A stretch of DNA of 64,000 bases from Alteromonas_E sp965248545 (lineage in GTDB: Bacteria > Pseudomonadota > Gammaproteobacteria > Enterobacterales > Alteromonadaceae), in assembly GCA_965248545.1 (NCBI GenBank), contig OZ252110.1, positions 2,356,001 through 2,420,000 on the forward strand. The letters run 5' to 3'. Below the pieces are notes generated by a model that was not told the DNA's origin, searched no databases, and was given only the letters and a program-made list of their open reading frames with translations. How positions within the stretch are numbered: position 1 is the stretch's first letter; every line of letters begins with the position of its first letter. Shown piece after piece: positions 1 through 8,549 of the stretch. The position numbers were made by a program, and so were the translations under genes.

Positions 1-500
1 ATCTATGGGCGGCAACAGTGGGGCTGTCGCGTCAAGGGTATCTTTTATTGCGACGTCATGCTGCTCAGCATATCACTCAAATCAAAGGCGTGAAGGCTTA
101 TCCTAGAGGTTTAGAGCGTCTGCAATGGCACCGTCAACAAGGACACAAGGTCGTCGTGGTGACCGGTGCTCTGCGTTGGCTGGCCAGAGATATCTGCCGC
201 GAGTTAGGAATCGAATATGACACACTGTTAGGCTCCAGCGAACGCTCTAAATGGGGCGGGCGGGTGAGTGACGTATTTTGTTACCAGCATGATAAAGTCA
301 CTTTATTGAAGGCACACGGTGTCATTGACGACAAACAAACACGCTACGGTTATTCCGATAGTTCTGCCGATATCCCGATGCTTGATCTCTGTGAACACAT
401 CGTACTGGTTAATCCTAAGCCAAGCTGCCGAGACAAGTTTAACGAAGCACTAAGCCAAACTCCGCAAATCGTTACCTGGAAAATTGACGACGACAAGTAA
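1..500 (+). CDS. HAD-superfamily (subclass IB, SerB-like) phosphatase, 5' partial
   Basis: The frame is open from the window edge, so the N-terminus, including the catalytic DxD of HAD motif I, lies outside. What remains shows HAD motif II (VVVVTGA, with the conserved Thr), a motif III lysine (HDKVTLL) and motif IV (GYSDSSADIPML, two acidic residues that hold Mg2+). This spacing fits the IB subclass of small phosphomonoesterases related to phosphoserine phosphatase. The substrate cannot be inferred. A GTG at base 18 could be taken as a start, but that would leave a HAD protein without its nucleophile, so the partial reading is preferred. The following 143 bases before the next gene hold no recognisable feature. 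Confidence 0.75.
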   Translation, partial: LWAATVGLSRQGYLLLRRHAAQHITQIKGVKAYPRGLERLQWHRQQGHKVVVVTGALRWLARDICRELGIEYDTLLGSSERSKWGGRVSDVFCYQHDKVTLLKAHGVIDDKQTRYGYSDSSADIPMLDLCEHIVLVNPKPSCRDKFNEALSQTPQIVTWKIDDDK

Positions 501-643
501 GCGTTTATCTGCTGTAATTATACTTACAAAGTCTGCAAGCCAGTGATTGTGCTGGTGTAGTTTCCGCCCCGAAACTTTTATCGCACAGGGATGCGCACAG
601 GATGCAATGTCCCTCGGGCTGAAGTGGTAAGTTAAGAGGTCTT

Positions 644-2455
644 ATGTTGAAGCGTCGTCAAATAATCCGGTTTATGTTAGCGAGCGTTTGGTTAGCATCG
701 GTTTGTTGGCATGTGAATGCAACTATTCAAACAATTCCCGTAACAGAAATAGAAGCCGGCCAACAGGTTACCGGGGCGCAACACATTTGGCACGATCCTA
801 GTGCAAATGCCACCGTTGAAGATGCAATAAATGCACTGCGTAACGGTGAGTTCTCGGCATTGAAAAGTAAAGGCAGTACGGGGTTGAATCCCGGTGCTTT
901 TTGGACTGTTTTCTCTCTAAAAAATACGACCGATCGCAACATTGATATCCATCTAGAATACGTGGACCATCAGTTAATCGAGCTAGAGACTTTCATACTT
1001 GAATCGTCACTTGCCGCTTGGCAGCGGTCTGTTTCTCTTGCCATGCAAAACGATTTTGCCGATCGTCCCGTAGCCCATCCGCGCATGGTCATTCCGGTTA
1101 CGCTTGAGGCACAAGAACAGCAATTGTTTTTACTGCGCTTAAGTTCTAATGACGGTGGTTATGTTTTCCCCAGTATGCGAGTTTGGAGCCCAGAGCGTTT
1201 AGTGAAATCTATCACCATGGAGACAGCACTGGTCGCGTTTTTGTTTGGTGGATTTTTGCTGATGTCGCTGTTTGCATTAGTGGTGGGCTTGGCGACGAAT
1301 ACGCTCAGTTACTACATGTATAGTGTGTATGCCCTGAGCAAGATTGCCGTCTGGGCTACAGTCCTTGGATTTACCCATCAGTATCTCCTCCCGAGCAATT
1401 TTCATTGGCAATACATGTCGATTAGTGGGGCTTTCAGTATTTTATGCGGCTTCATTTTTGCGCGCATGTTTTTGGAAACGAAACGCTATACCCCGAAACT
1501 CGACAAACTGCTCATCCTTACGATACTCAATGCCCTCGTGTTGCTGGTCAGTGCTGCCTTGCACTTGAAGGTCTTGGCGATTATTTCTATAACCTTAGCC
1601 TTGCTCTTATATCCACTGATTACCGTTATTGGCATAGTGCGTTGGCGGCAAGGCTCTAGTGAGTCAGGTATTTTTGCGCTCGCTTGGTCATTGCTAGCAG
1701 TAGGGTTGTTTATTCAGGCGTGCCGTGATCTTGGTTTCGTAGAACACAATCTGATTAATTATTATTGGCCGCCAGTAGCTTCGTTCGTCGAGATGCTGGC
1801 TATCATGGGGGCGTTGGGTGTCAAGATGCTCCGCTTACAGCGCGAGAAAGCACAGGCTGAACACGCCTACCAATTGCACCTACAACAATCGCAAGTGGCA
1901 TTAGAAAAAACAGTGAAAGCGAGAACCCGTGAGTTAGAGCTGGCAAAGCAGCAAGCTGAAAAGGAAGCGCAAACTGACTTTCTGACCGGTGTACCTAATC
2001 GTCGCTGCTTCTTACAAGATGCAGAACGACTACTTAATCAATGTCGGGCGAAACGCGGCGATTTGTGTTTATTGATGTTCGATTTGGACAATTTCAAAAT
2101 AATCAATGATAGGTATGGTCATCAAGCCGGCGACAAGGCGTTGCAGTTGTTTGCGAATGCAATGTCCGAAGAATTGCGTGACACAGACTGTTTTGGCCGA
2201 ATAGGCGGTGAGGAGTTTGGCTTGTTGGTATGTGATTCCATAGAAAATGCATCAGCAATTGCCGAACGATTACGTCAAAAAGTCAGTCAGTTGAGTGTCA
2301 ATATCGATAGCGTAACCTTTCGTTTGAGTACGAGTATTGGGGTTACTCAAGCCCTTGAGGACGACTCGGTTAGTCGGCTGTTAGCACGCGCAGATAAAGC
2401 CCTATACAATGCAAAAGTAGATGGCCGAAATAGAGTCGAAATCACGACGACTTAA
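644..2455 (+). CDS. 7TM-DISM membrane diguanylate cyclase (GGDEF)
   Basis: Predicted inner-membrane enzyme making cyclic di-GMP from two GTP. A signal peptide (residues 1-26) is followed by a periplasmic 7TMR-DISM extracellular-type sensor domain (about 40-185), seven hydrophobic helices (about 195-400), a short coiled coil (about 405-440) and a C-terminal GGDEF domain. The active-site loop reads GGEEF at 521-525. An RxxD inhibitory site (RDTD, 512-515) lies exactly five residues before it, so product inhibition is expected. There is no EAL or HD-GYP domain. The ATG is preceded by an AGAGG-like ribosome binding site. Ligands of DISM periplasmic domains are often carbohydrate-like, but nothing here identifies one. 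It is transcribed alone and converges on rpoD at a shared terminator. Confidence 0.9.
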   Translation: MLKRRQIIRFMLASVWLASVCWHVNATIQTIPVTEIEAGQQVTGAQHIWHDPSANATVEDAINALRNGEFSALKSKGSTGLNPGAFWTVFSLKNTTDRNIDIHLEYVDHQLIELETFILESSLAAWQRSVSLAMQNDFADRPVAHPRMVIPVTLEAQEQQLFLLRLSSNDGGYVFPSMRVWSPERLVKSITMETALVAFLFGGFLLMSLFALVVGLATNTLSYYMYSVYALSKIAVWATVLGFTHQYLLPSNFHWQYMSISGAFSILCGFIFARMFLETKRYTPKLDKLLILTILNALVLLVSAALHLKVLAIISITLALLLYPLITVIGIVRWRQGSSESGIFALAWSLLAVGLFIQACRDLGFVEHNLINYYWPPVASFVEMLAIMGALGVKMLRLQREKAQAEHAYQLHLQQSQVALEKTVKARTRELELAKQQAEKEAQTDFLTGVPNRRCFLQDAERLLNQCRAKRGDLCLLMFDLDNFKIINDRYGHQAGDKALQLFANAMSEELRDTDCFGRIGGEEFGLLVCDSIENASAIAERLRQKVSQLSVNIDSVTFRLSTSIGVTQALEDDSVSRLLARADKALYNAKVDGRNRVEITTT

Positions 2456-2484
2456 ATGCCCAAATCCAGCATGATCAAGACACA

Positions 2485-2509
2485 AAAAAGCCCGCGTTAG
2501 CGGGCTTTT
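2485..2509. terminator. Bidirectional intrinsic terminator
   Basis: An 11-bp GC-rich stem (AAAAGCCCGC with GCGGGCTTTT, loop GTTA) is flanked by an A-run on one side and a T-run on the other. It lies between the convergent diguanylate cyclase gene and rpoD and can serve both. Confidence 0.85.
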
Positions 2510-2534
2510 GGCTATGAATTGCGACGAAATTATT

Positions 2535-4361
2535 TTATTCGTCTAAGAAGCTGCGAAGCTGTTCAGAACGGCTTGGGTGACGCAGTTTACGCAATGCTTT
2601 TGCTTCAATCTGACGGATACGCTCGCGGGTAACGTCAAACTGTTTACCCACTTCTTCCAATGTATGGTCAGTATTCATATCAATACCGAAACGCATACGT
2701 AGAACTTTGGCTTCTCTCGCTGTCAGACCTGCTAAAACTTCTTGTGTAGCGTCTTTCAAGCTACCGCCTGTTGCCGAATCGAGTGGTTGGATAATGGTGT
2801 TGTCCTCGATGAAATCACCTAAGTGCGAATCTTCATCGTCACCAATTGGCGTCTCCATTGAAATCGGCTCTTTGGCAATCTTCAATACTTTGCGGATTTT
2901 ATCTTCAGGCATTAGCATGCGTTCAGATAATTCTTCTGGTGTCGGCTCACGACCCATTTCCTGCAGCATCTGACGAGAAATACGATTCAATTTGTTGATC
3001 GTCTCAATCATGTGTACCGGAATACGGATGGTTCGTGCCTGGTCTGCAATTGAACGGGTAATTGCCTGTCTGATCCACCAGGTTGCATAAGTTGAAAATT
3101 TGTAACCACGGCGATATTCGAACTTGTCCACCGCCTTCATCAAACCAATATTACCTTCTTGAATCAGATCAAGGAATTGCAAACCACGGTTGGTGTATTT
3201 CTTGGCGATTGAAATTACGAGACGCAAGTTAGCTTCAACCATCTCTTTCTTCGCGCGACGAGCTTTCGCCTCACCAATCGACATGCGACGGTTGATGTCT
3301 TTAATGTCAGCAATGACAAGGCCTGTTTCTACTTCAACCTGGTTCATTTTGCTTACACTTCGCTCGATTTCTTCTTGCTGGTGGCTTAGCGCTGCAACAT
3401 AAGGTTTGTCTGACGCCAATAACGCGTCGAGCCAATCTGTTGTTGTTTCGTTGCCTGCGAACGCTTTGATGAAGTCTTTCTTCGGCATTTTCGCGTTTAC
3501 GACACAATACTTCATGACCAAACGTTCTTGAACACGCACGCGGTCCATCATGTCACGCATGTTCTTAACCATGCGATCGAACTGTTTTGGCACGAGACGG
3601 AACTCTTTGAATACGTCACTTAACGCTTCAATTTGCTTACGAGCATCTTTATGTGAACGGCCTTTTTTCTCAATGACGTCACGTGCTTTTGTGTATTGTC
3701 CACGTAGTTCAGCAAACTTTTCACGTGCGACTTCAGGATCGACACTGTTGTCATCCTCTTCGTCGTCATCATCTTCGTCGTCATCTTCATCATCGAGATC
3801 TTCTTGCGACAATTCTGAACCGACGTGAGTGGCTGTTGGCGCAACATCTTCTTCGTTCGGATCAACAAACCCGATAATGATGTCACTTAAACGAATTTCT
3901 TCAGCTTCGTATAAATCCCATTGATCGAGTAAGTAGGTGATGGCTTCCGGGTATTCGGCAACTGAGCATTGAACTTGGTTGATACCATCTTCAATTCGCT
4001 TGGCGATCTCAATCTCGCCTTCACGCGTCAGTAGCTCAACGGTACCCATTTCGCGCATGTACATGCGCACGGGGTCAGTTGTGCGACCGATTTCACTTTC
4101 AACGGTCGCAAGTGCCTGAGCGGCTGCTTCTGCAACTTCTTCATCTGCAGTGTTATCTTGCATCAATAACTCATCGGAATCCGGTGCGGCTTCAGAAACC
4201 TGGATACCCATGTCATTGATCATGCGAATAATGTCTTCGATCTGATCAGAATCGACAATATCTTGAGGGAGGTGATCATTCACCTCTGCGAAGGTCAAAT
4301 AACCTTGCTCTTTACCTTTGGCAATCAGAAGCTTGATCTGAGACTGCTTGTTTTGCGCCAT
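2535..4361 (-). CDS. rpoD: RNA polymerase primary sigma factor RpoD (sigma-70)
   Basis: Housekeeping sigma factor. The protein has 608 residues from the chosen start, close to the 613 of E. coli. It shows N-terminal region 1.1, the DPVRMYMREMG segment of region 1.2, a non-conserved stretch with a very acidic run of Asp/Glu, region 2 (YKFSTYATWWIRQAITR), region 3 and the region 4.2 helix-turn-helix (VTRERIRQIEAKALRKLRH). The reading frame extends 18 codons further upstream, but MAQNKQSQIK at 4361 aligns with the usual RpoD N-terminus and has a GAGAG-type ribosome binding site. It follows dnaG on the same strand after a 277-base gap, as in the classic macromolecular-synthesis operon. Confidence 0.97.
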   Translation of the reverse strand: MAQNKQSQIKLLIAKGKEQGYLTFAEVNDHLPQDIVDSDQIEDIIRMINDMGIQVSEAAPDSDELLMQDNTADEEVAEAAAQALATVESEIGRTTDPVRMYMREMGTVELLTREGEIEIAKRIEDGINQVQCSVAEYPEAITYLLDQWDLYEAEEIRLSDIIIGFVDPNEEDVAPTATHVGSELSQEDLDDEDDDEDDDDEEDDNSVDPEVAREKFAELRGQYTKARDVIEKKGRSHKDARKQIEALSDVFKEFRLVPKQFDRMVKNMRDMMDRVRVQERLVMKYCVVNAKMPKKDFIKAFAGNETTTDWLDALLASDKPYVAALSHQQEEIERSVSKMNQVEVETGLVIADIKDINRRMSIGEAKARRAKKEMVEANLRLVISIAKKYTNRGLQFLDLIQEGNIGLMKAVDKFEYRRGYKFSTYATWWIRQAITRSIADQARTIRIPVHMIETINKLNRISRQMLQEMGREPTPEELSERMLMPEDKIRKVLKIAKEPISMETPIGDDEDSHLGDFIEDNTIIQPLDSATGGSLKDATQEVLAGLTAREAKVLRMRFGIDMNTDHTLEEVGKQFDVTRERIRQIEAKALRKLRHPSRSEQLRSFLDE

Positions 4362-4491
4362 ATATTTTACACTTCTCTCATTTGAATAGCGGTATTCAAC
4401 GTCATTGAGCCTCAATAAGTGTTAGCCGGAAAGGCGATTATTGAGACCATGTAAACCGGTCGTTAACACGGTTTGGCCGAGTTCTCAGCGA

Positions 4492-4507
4492 ATTAGCCAG
4501 TATAGCA
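4492..4507 (-). promoter_or_regulatory. Candidate extended -10 promoter of rpoD
   Basis: In the dnaG-rpoD gap the minus strand reads TGCTATACT (bases 4499-4507), a TGn-TATAAT-like extended -10, about 135 bases before the rpoD start. I see no good -35, as is common for extended -10 promoters. It would give rpoD its own transcription in addition to read-through from dnaG. Confidence 0.35.
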
Positions 4508-4638
4508 GATAAAGGCGGTGTTTTGCTAGGTTAAGCCGGATTTTTCTGTAGTAAATTTAAACAATTTAATGCTAGCTGGAGCTTTATGGGTGCATGTGTT
4601 TTGCGAGACCAAGCGCAATAGTGTGGTAAATTTGGTGT

Positions 4639-6420
4639 TTAGCGTTTTTTTGCCTGTGTGAGTAGATTTAATTCTTGTTTTTCGTCGGCACTCAGACCGC
4701 TCACCCGAGCTTTAGAGAGCAGAACGTCCATGCGTTGCTCAAAATGCCAATTGAGTAGTTTTTTAAAGCTATCGACGAATACCTGTTGTGCGGCGTTATC
4801 GTCGATCAAAAATTCTTGTTGTAGTAGCTTGGCCAAATGCTTTTCTTCTGCGTTGCCACGGAAGTGTTCCAACACCGACCCAGTGTGCGCACTGGGGTTC
4901 TGTTTACAAAACTGAAAGACGGAAAACAACAGTGGCAATCCGGGAATAGGACTATTTGCGAGAACGGCGAAATCAATATCGGGTAGTCGTTGAATGAGAC
5001 CTGGATCGTCCAACATCAAGCGAATGAGTGTGCGCACTGGCGAAATGTTGGTTTTAGGTGCCGCTTTACTACTGAATTGTGGTTTGCTCGGTTGTTGATT
5101 GGACTTTTGCACATCCCGTTGTAACTGGTACTTATCTACCTCACCACACAGTTCGCTGAGCTTTTCATTTAGCATATCGCGCTGATTCTCGCCGAGAATC
5201 TTGTCAATCAGTGGCTTTGCCTGTGCTTTCAGTGCTGCTTTACCCTCTGCACTTGCGACAGAGTGCTGCTGCATCAAGCGGTCGAACAAAAATTGCGATA
5301 ACGGCTGGGCCTCACTGAGTTTGGATTCAAACGCTTGTTTCCCAATTTTTTGCACTAGGCTATCGGGATCTTCACCATCGGGTAGAAATAAGAATCGCAT
5401 GGTAATCCCATCTTTGAGATAGGGGAGGGCGTTTTCCATTGCGCGCCATGCTGCCTCTCTGCCCGCGCGATCGCCATCGTAGCAACAGATGATGTCACTG
5501 GTAGCGCGAACCATCATCTGAATATGTTCAGGGGTAGTCGCTGTACCAAGGGCTGCAACCGCATAATCAATACCATTTTGGGCTAAAGCTACTACGTCCA
5601 TGTAGCCTTCCACGACTAATAACTGGTCCAAGTGTCGATGCGCTTGACGTGCTTGGTAGAAACCATAAAGCTCGCTTCCTTTATGAAAGATTCGTGTTTC
5701 CGGCGAATTTAGGTACTTTGGACCGTCTTGTTCAAACACGCGTCCACCAAAGCCTACGACCCGACCTCTTTTGTCGCGGATTGGAAACATCAGACGATCG
5801 CGGAAAAAGTCAAAGCGTTTACCACTGTCATTTTGTGAAATCAGTTTTAAGTCAAGAAGTTGTTGCTGAGCTTGCTGACCGCTTTGACCTTGCCCAAATA
5901 GCTTTAAAACACTGTCCCATTCCTGAGGTGCATAGCCAATTTCCCAATGCTTCACCGTTTCACCTGATAAACCGCGACGCTTGAGGTAATCAATTACGCG
6001 AGTTGATTGTGGGTGTTGTTTAAGCTGCTGTTGGAAAAATCGAGTGACCTTCTCCATGAGCGCAAAATCATCGTCAAGTTGGGCCTTGCCAACGCTTGGT
6101 TTTGCTGAGAAGTTACCTTTTTCGCGTGGCACTTCTACACCGTGATATCGGGCTAACTCTTCAATCGCTTCAGGAAATTCCAGGCGATCAAATTCCATTA
6201 AAAATGATACTGCATTGCCATGCGCACCGCATCCAAAGCAATGGTAGAACTGTTTGTCTTGGCTGACCGTGAATGAGGGGGATTTTTCATTGTGGAATGG
6301 GCAACAAGCTTGATAGTTTTTGCCGGCCTTTTTTAATTTGACACGACTATCGACGATTTCGACGATATCGGTCCGCGCAATCATGTCCTCAATAAAGTCT
6401 CTGGGGATTAAGCCTGCCAT
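4639..6420 (-). CDS. dnaG: DNA primase DnaG
   Basis: Synthesises RNA primers at the replication fork. The N-terminal CHC2 zinc-binding domain shows C40, H43, C61 and C64 (CPFH ... CFGC). It is followed by the catalytic TOPRIM core (VVEGYMDVVAL, then the acidic ICCYDGDRAGREA motif) and a C-terminal helicase-binding domain that is less conserved. The length of 593 aa is usual for the family (581 in E. coli). It lies between yqeY and rpoD on the same strand. A hairpin without a T-tract sits in the 118-base gap to yqeY. Confidence 0.97.
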   Translation of the reverse strand: MAGLIPRDFIEDMIARTDIVEIVDSRVKLKKAGKNYQACCPFHNEKSPSFTVSQDKQFYHCFGCGAHGNAVSFLMEFDRLEFPEAIEELARYHGVEVPREKGNFSAKPSVGKAQLDDDFALMEKVTRFFQQQLKQHPQSTRVIDYLKRRGLSGETVKHWEIGYAPQEWDSVLKLFGQGQSGQQAQQQLLDLKLISQNDSGKRFDFFRDRLMFPIRDKRGRVVGFGGRVFEQDGPKYLNSPETRIFHKGSELYGFYQARQAHRHLDQLLVVEGYMDVVALAQNGIDYAVAALGTATTPEHIQMMVRATSDIICCYDGDRAGREAAWRAMENALPYLKDGITMRFLFLPDGEDPDSLVQKIGKQAFESKLSEAQPLSQFLFDRLMQQHSVASAEGKAALKAQAKPLIDKILGENQRDMLNEKLSELCGEVDKYQLQRDVQKSNQQPSKPQFSSKAAPKTNISPVRTLIRLMLDDPGLIQRLPDIDFAVLANSPIPGLPLLFSVFQFCKQNPSAHTGSVLEHFRGNAEEKHLAKLLQQEFLIDDNAAQQVFVDSFKKLLNWHFEQRMDVLLSKARVSGLSADEKQELNLLTQAKKR

Positions 6421-6500
6421 TCGGTGAGAGTATTCCTAGATGATAGAACCGAACACTGTATCAGTCAGTTGTTGAGCTGCCAATATGTTGTGAGTGATCG

Positions 6501-6530
6501 GCGCTTGGTTGTCGAGGGATAACCAAGCAC
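6501..6530 (-). other. Intercistronic hairpin between yqeY and dnaG
   Basis: A 10-bp inverted repeat (GTGCTTGGTT with AACCAAGCGC on the minus strand, one G-U pair, 10-base loop) lies just after the yqeY stop. No T-run follows, so it is not a classical terminator. An mRNA 3'-end, processing or stability role in the rpsU-yqeY-dnaG-rpoD transcript is more likely. Confidence 0.55.
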
Positions 6531-6538
6531 ACTGTGGC

Positions 6539-6982
6539 TTAGTTTAGTTTTGCCTTAATTTTACCGCTCAATGCGCCCATATCTGCACGCCCTTGCACTT
6601 TGGGTTTGAGCCATCCCATCACTTTACCCATATCCTGCATACCGGCCGCGCCTGTTGCCGTCATCGCTTCATCGATAAGTGACGCGATTTCTTCTTCGCT
6701 TAAAGGTTGCGGTAGGAAGGTTTCTAAAACGACTATTTCTGCACGTTCGTTGTCAGCAAGATCGGCGCGATTCGCATCGTCAAATTGCTGCGCAGCGTCT
6801 TTGCGCTGTTTAACCATCTTGGTCAGAACGGCAAGCACCTGAGTGTCGTCCAGCGTAATACGTTCATCAACTTCACGTTGCTTAATCGCAGCGAGTGCCA
6901 TTCGAATGGTGCCCAAACGCAGCTTGTCTTTCGCACGCATAGCATCTTTTTGAGCTTCTTTTAAGGTATCTGTGAGTGACAT
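6539..6982 (-). CDS. yqeY: GatB/YqeY domain protein
   Basis: Protein of 147 aa that matches the stand-alone YqeY family along its whole length (LKEAQKDAMRAKDKLRLGTIRMALAAIKQREVDER, then the C-terminal MGKVMGWLKPKVQGRADM). The fold resembles the tail of GatB, the tRNA-dependent amidotransferase subunit, which binds tRNA, but the role of stand-alone YqeY is not settled. The ATG has an AGGGAAA ribosome binding site. Placement between rpsU and dnaG is common outside the enterics. A terminator separates it from rpsU, so it depends on read-through or on a promoter in the 110-base gap. Confidence 0.9.
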   Translation of the reverse strand: MSLTDTLKEAQKDAMRAKDKLRLGTIRMALAAIKQREVDERITLDDTQVLAVLTKMVKQRKDAAQQFDDANRADLADNERAEIVVLETFLPQPLSEEEIASLIDEAMTATGAAGMQDMGKVMGWLKPKVQGRADMGALSGKIKAKLN

Positions 6983-7045
6983 AAGTATTTCCCTAGTTAT
7001 ATTAATTCCGTACGCTAAGCGAATTCGACGGGAATTTTAGCGCAC

Positions 7046-7075
7046 AAACAAAAACGCGCCTATGCGGCGCGTTTT
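7046..7075 (-). terminator. Terminator downstream of rpsU
   Basis: A perfect 10-bp stem (AAAACGCGCC with GGCGCGTTTT, 5-base loop) is followed on the minus strand by TTTTTGTTTG. It lies directly after the rpsU stop and corresponds in position to the attenuating terminator after rpsU in the E. coli operon. Confidence 0.85.
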
Positions 7076-7092
7076 CTGAAAAACTGTCTAAC

Positions 7093-7308
7093 TTAGTAAA
7101 GTTTTACGCGACGTGCGTTTTCACGAGCAAGTTTTTTCATGTGGCGCTTTTTAGCAGCAGCTTTCTTACGCTTACGCTCCCACGTAGGCTTTTCGAAGAA
7201 CTCGCGGCGACGTACTTCAGACAGTACACCAGCTTTTTCACATGAACGTTTGAAACGGCGAAGAGCAACGTCAAACGGCTCGTTTTCTCTTACTTTAACG
7301 ATAGGCAT
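7093..7308 (-). CDS. rpsU: 30S ribosomal protein S21
   Basis: Protein of 71 aa, the same length as E. coli S21, very basic and with the family start PIVKVRENEPFDVALRRFKRSCEKAG cut here to its key elements: PIVKVRE, then FKRSCEKAG, then a Lys/Arg-rich tail ending VKLY. S21 sits at the mRNA exit of the small subunit and helps initiation. The start has an excellent GAGGTGA ribosome binding site 8 bases upstream. It is the first gene of the minus-strand rpsU-yqeY-dnaG-rpoD series and divergent from tsaD. Confidence 0.97.
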   Translation of the reverse strand: MPIVKVRENEPFDVALRRFKRSCEKAGVLSEVRRREFFEKPTWERKRKKAAAKKRHMKKLARENARRVKLY

Positions 7309-7392
7309 CTAAAAATTCACCTCAAAATATTAACGGTAAAACCGGGCATTTATTTGAGGAGAAAACTCCACCCGGGTTAAAAATGGTGCGAA

Positions 7393-7421
7393 ATTCTAAT
7401 CATATCTAGAAAAGAAGTAAA
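7393..7421 (-). promoter_or_regulatory. Candidate rpsU promoter
   Basis: The minus strand reads TTTACT, a 17-base spacer, then TAGAAT, a good sigma-70 pair (4/6 and 5/6). Transcription would start near 7386 and give a leader of about 77 bases. That leader contains a GGAG-TTTT-CTCC mini-hairpin enclosed by an imperfect AACCCGGG/CCCGGTT pairing. Confidence 0.5.
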
Positions 7422-7428
7422 GCCGTAA

Positions 7429-7456
7429 TTGCGAAAAACTGGTAAACACGTACACT
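7429..7456 (+). promoter_or_regulatory. Candidate tsaD promoter
   Basis: TTGCGA, 16 bases, then TACACT (4/6 each to the sigma-70 consensus), about 37 bases before the tsaD ATG. It is the best candidate in the 184-base divergent gap, but it is weak. Confidence 0.3.
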
Positions 7457-7492
7457 ACGCGCGTTTATTTTGTGTTGAATAGGTAACTAACC

Positions 7493-8506
7493 ATGCGTGT
7501 GCTTGGAATTGAGACATCGTGCGACGAAACTGGAATTGCGATCTATGATACCGATCGCGGTCTTCTAGCGCACTGTTTGTACAGCCAAGTTAAATTGCAC
7601 GCAGACTATGGCGGCGTTGTACCTGAATTGGCGTCACGCGATCACGTGCGCAAGATCATTCCGTTGATCCAGCAGACGATGCAAGACGCTCAGCTCTCCT
7701 CAAACGACATCGATGGCATTGCCTTTACCCAAGGCCCAGGGTTAGTAGGAGCTCTGTTGGTGGGCGCGAGCGTTGCGAAAAGTTTAGGTTATGCCTGGGA
7801 TGTCCCGATTGTTGGAGTTCATCATATGGAAGGGCACTTATTGGCACCAATGCTGGAACCAAACCAGCCAGAATTTCCCTTCGTGGCACTACTTGTCTCC
7901 GGCGGTCATAGCATGCTGGTTAATGTGAAAGCCATTGGTGACTATGAAGTCCTGGGCGAATCAATTGATGACGCAGCCGGTGAGGCGTTTGATAAAACTG
8001 CTAAACTTCTGGGCCTCGATTATCCCGGCGGTCCGTTATTGGCGAAACTAGCGGAGCGCGGTGAAGGTGGCCATTATCAGTTTCCTAGGCCAATGACCGA
8101 TCGGCCTGGAATGGATTTCAGCTTTAGTGGTCTAAAAACGTTTGCAGCCAATACGATTAGAGATTCAGATGGCAGTGATGCGACTAAAGCCAATATCGCG
8201 TTCGCGTTTCAAGAAGCCGTTGTTGATACCCTAAAAATCAAATGTCGCAGAGCACTGAAGCACGTTGATGGTAAGCGCCTGGTGATTGCAGGTGGTGTGA
8301 GTGCTAATTTAATGCTGCGTGAGCAAATGCAAACATTGATGTCGCAATTGAATGGTGAAGTATTTTATCCAGACTTGGCTTTTTGCACAGACAACGGCGC
8401 AATGATTGCCTATGCCGGCGCAAAGCGCTTACTCGCTGGCGAAACAACACCACTTGATTGCAAAGCGAAACCTCGCTGGCCGTTAGATACTCTAACTGCA
8501 ATTTAA
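7493..8506 (+). CDS. tsaD: tRNA N6-threonylcarbamoyladenosine transferase TsaD
   Basis: Transfers the threonylcarbamoyl group from TC-AMP to A37 of ANN-decoding tRNAs, together with TsaB and TsaE. It is a full-length 337-aa member of the family: N-terminal VLGIETSCDETGIAIYD, the metal-binding HHMEGH motif, LVSGGHS, DDAAGEAFDK and the late GGVSANLMLRE. Older annotation calls it Gcp, an O-sialoglycoprotein endopeptidase, which is incorrect. The gene is divergent from rpsU, a very conserved arrangement in gammaproteobacteria, and convergent with plsY. Confidence 0.97.
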   Translation: MRVLGIETSCDETGIAIYDTDRGLLAHCLYSQVKLHADYGGVVPELASRDHVRKIIPLIQQTMQDAQLSSNDIDGIAFTQGPGLVGALLVGASVAKSLGYAWDVPIVGVHHMEGHLLAPMLEPNQPEFPFVALLVSGGHSMLVNVKAIGDYEVLGESIDDAAGEAFDKTAKLLGLDYPGGPLLAKLAERGEGGHYQFPRPMTDRPGMDFSFSGLKTFAANTIRDSDGSDATKANIAFAFQEAVVDTLKIKCRRALKHVDGKRLVIAGGVSANLMLREQMQTLMSQLNGEVFYPDLAFCTDNGAMIAYAGAKRLLAGETTPLDCKAKPRWPLDTLTAI

Positions 8507-8549
8507 TTAGGTAACGGCTTACCGCTCAGGGCAACGATTCTCTTGTACC

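Noticed and set aside
3550..3886. Open frames opposite the acidic region of rpoD, one a long Ser run
   Set aside because: They are the complement or shifted reading of the Asp/Glu codon repeat in rpoD; no ribosome binding site and no family.
7493..8506. O-sialoglycoprotein endopeptidase
   Set aside because: Outdated name of this family; the established role is the tRNA t6A modification enzyme TsaD.
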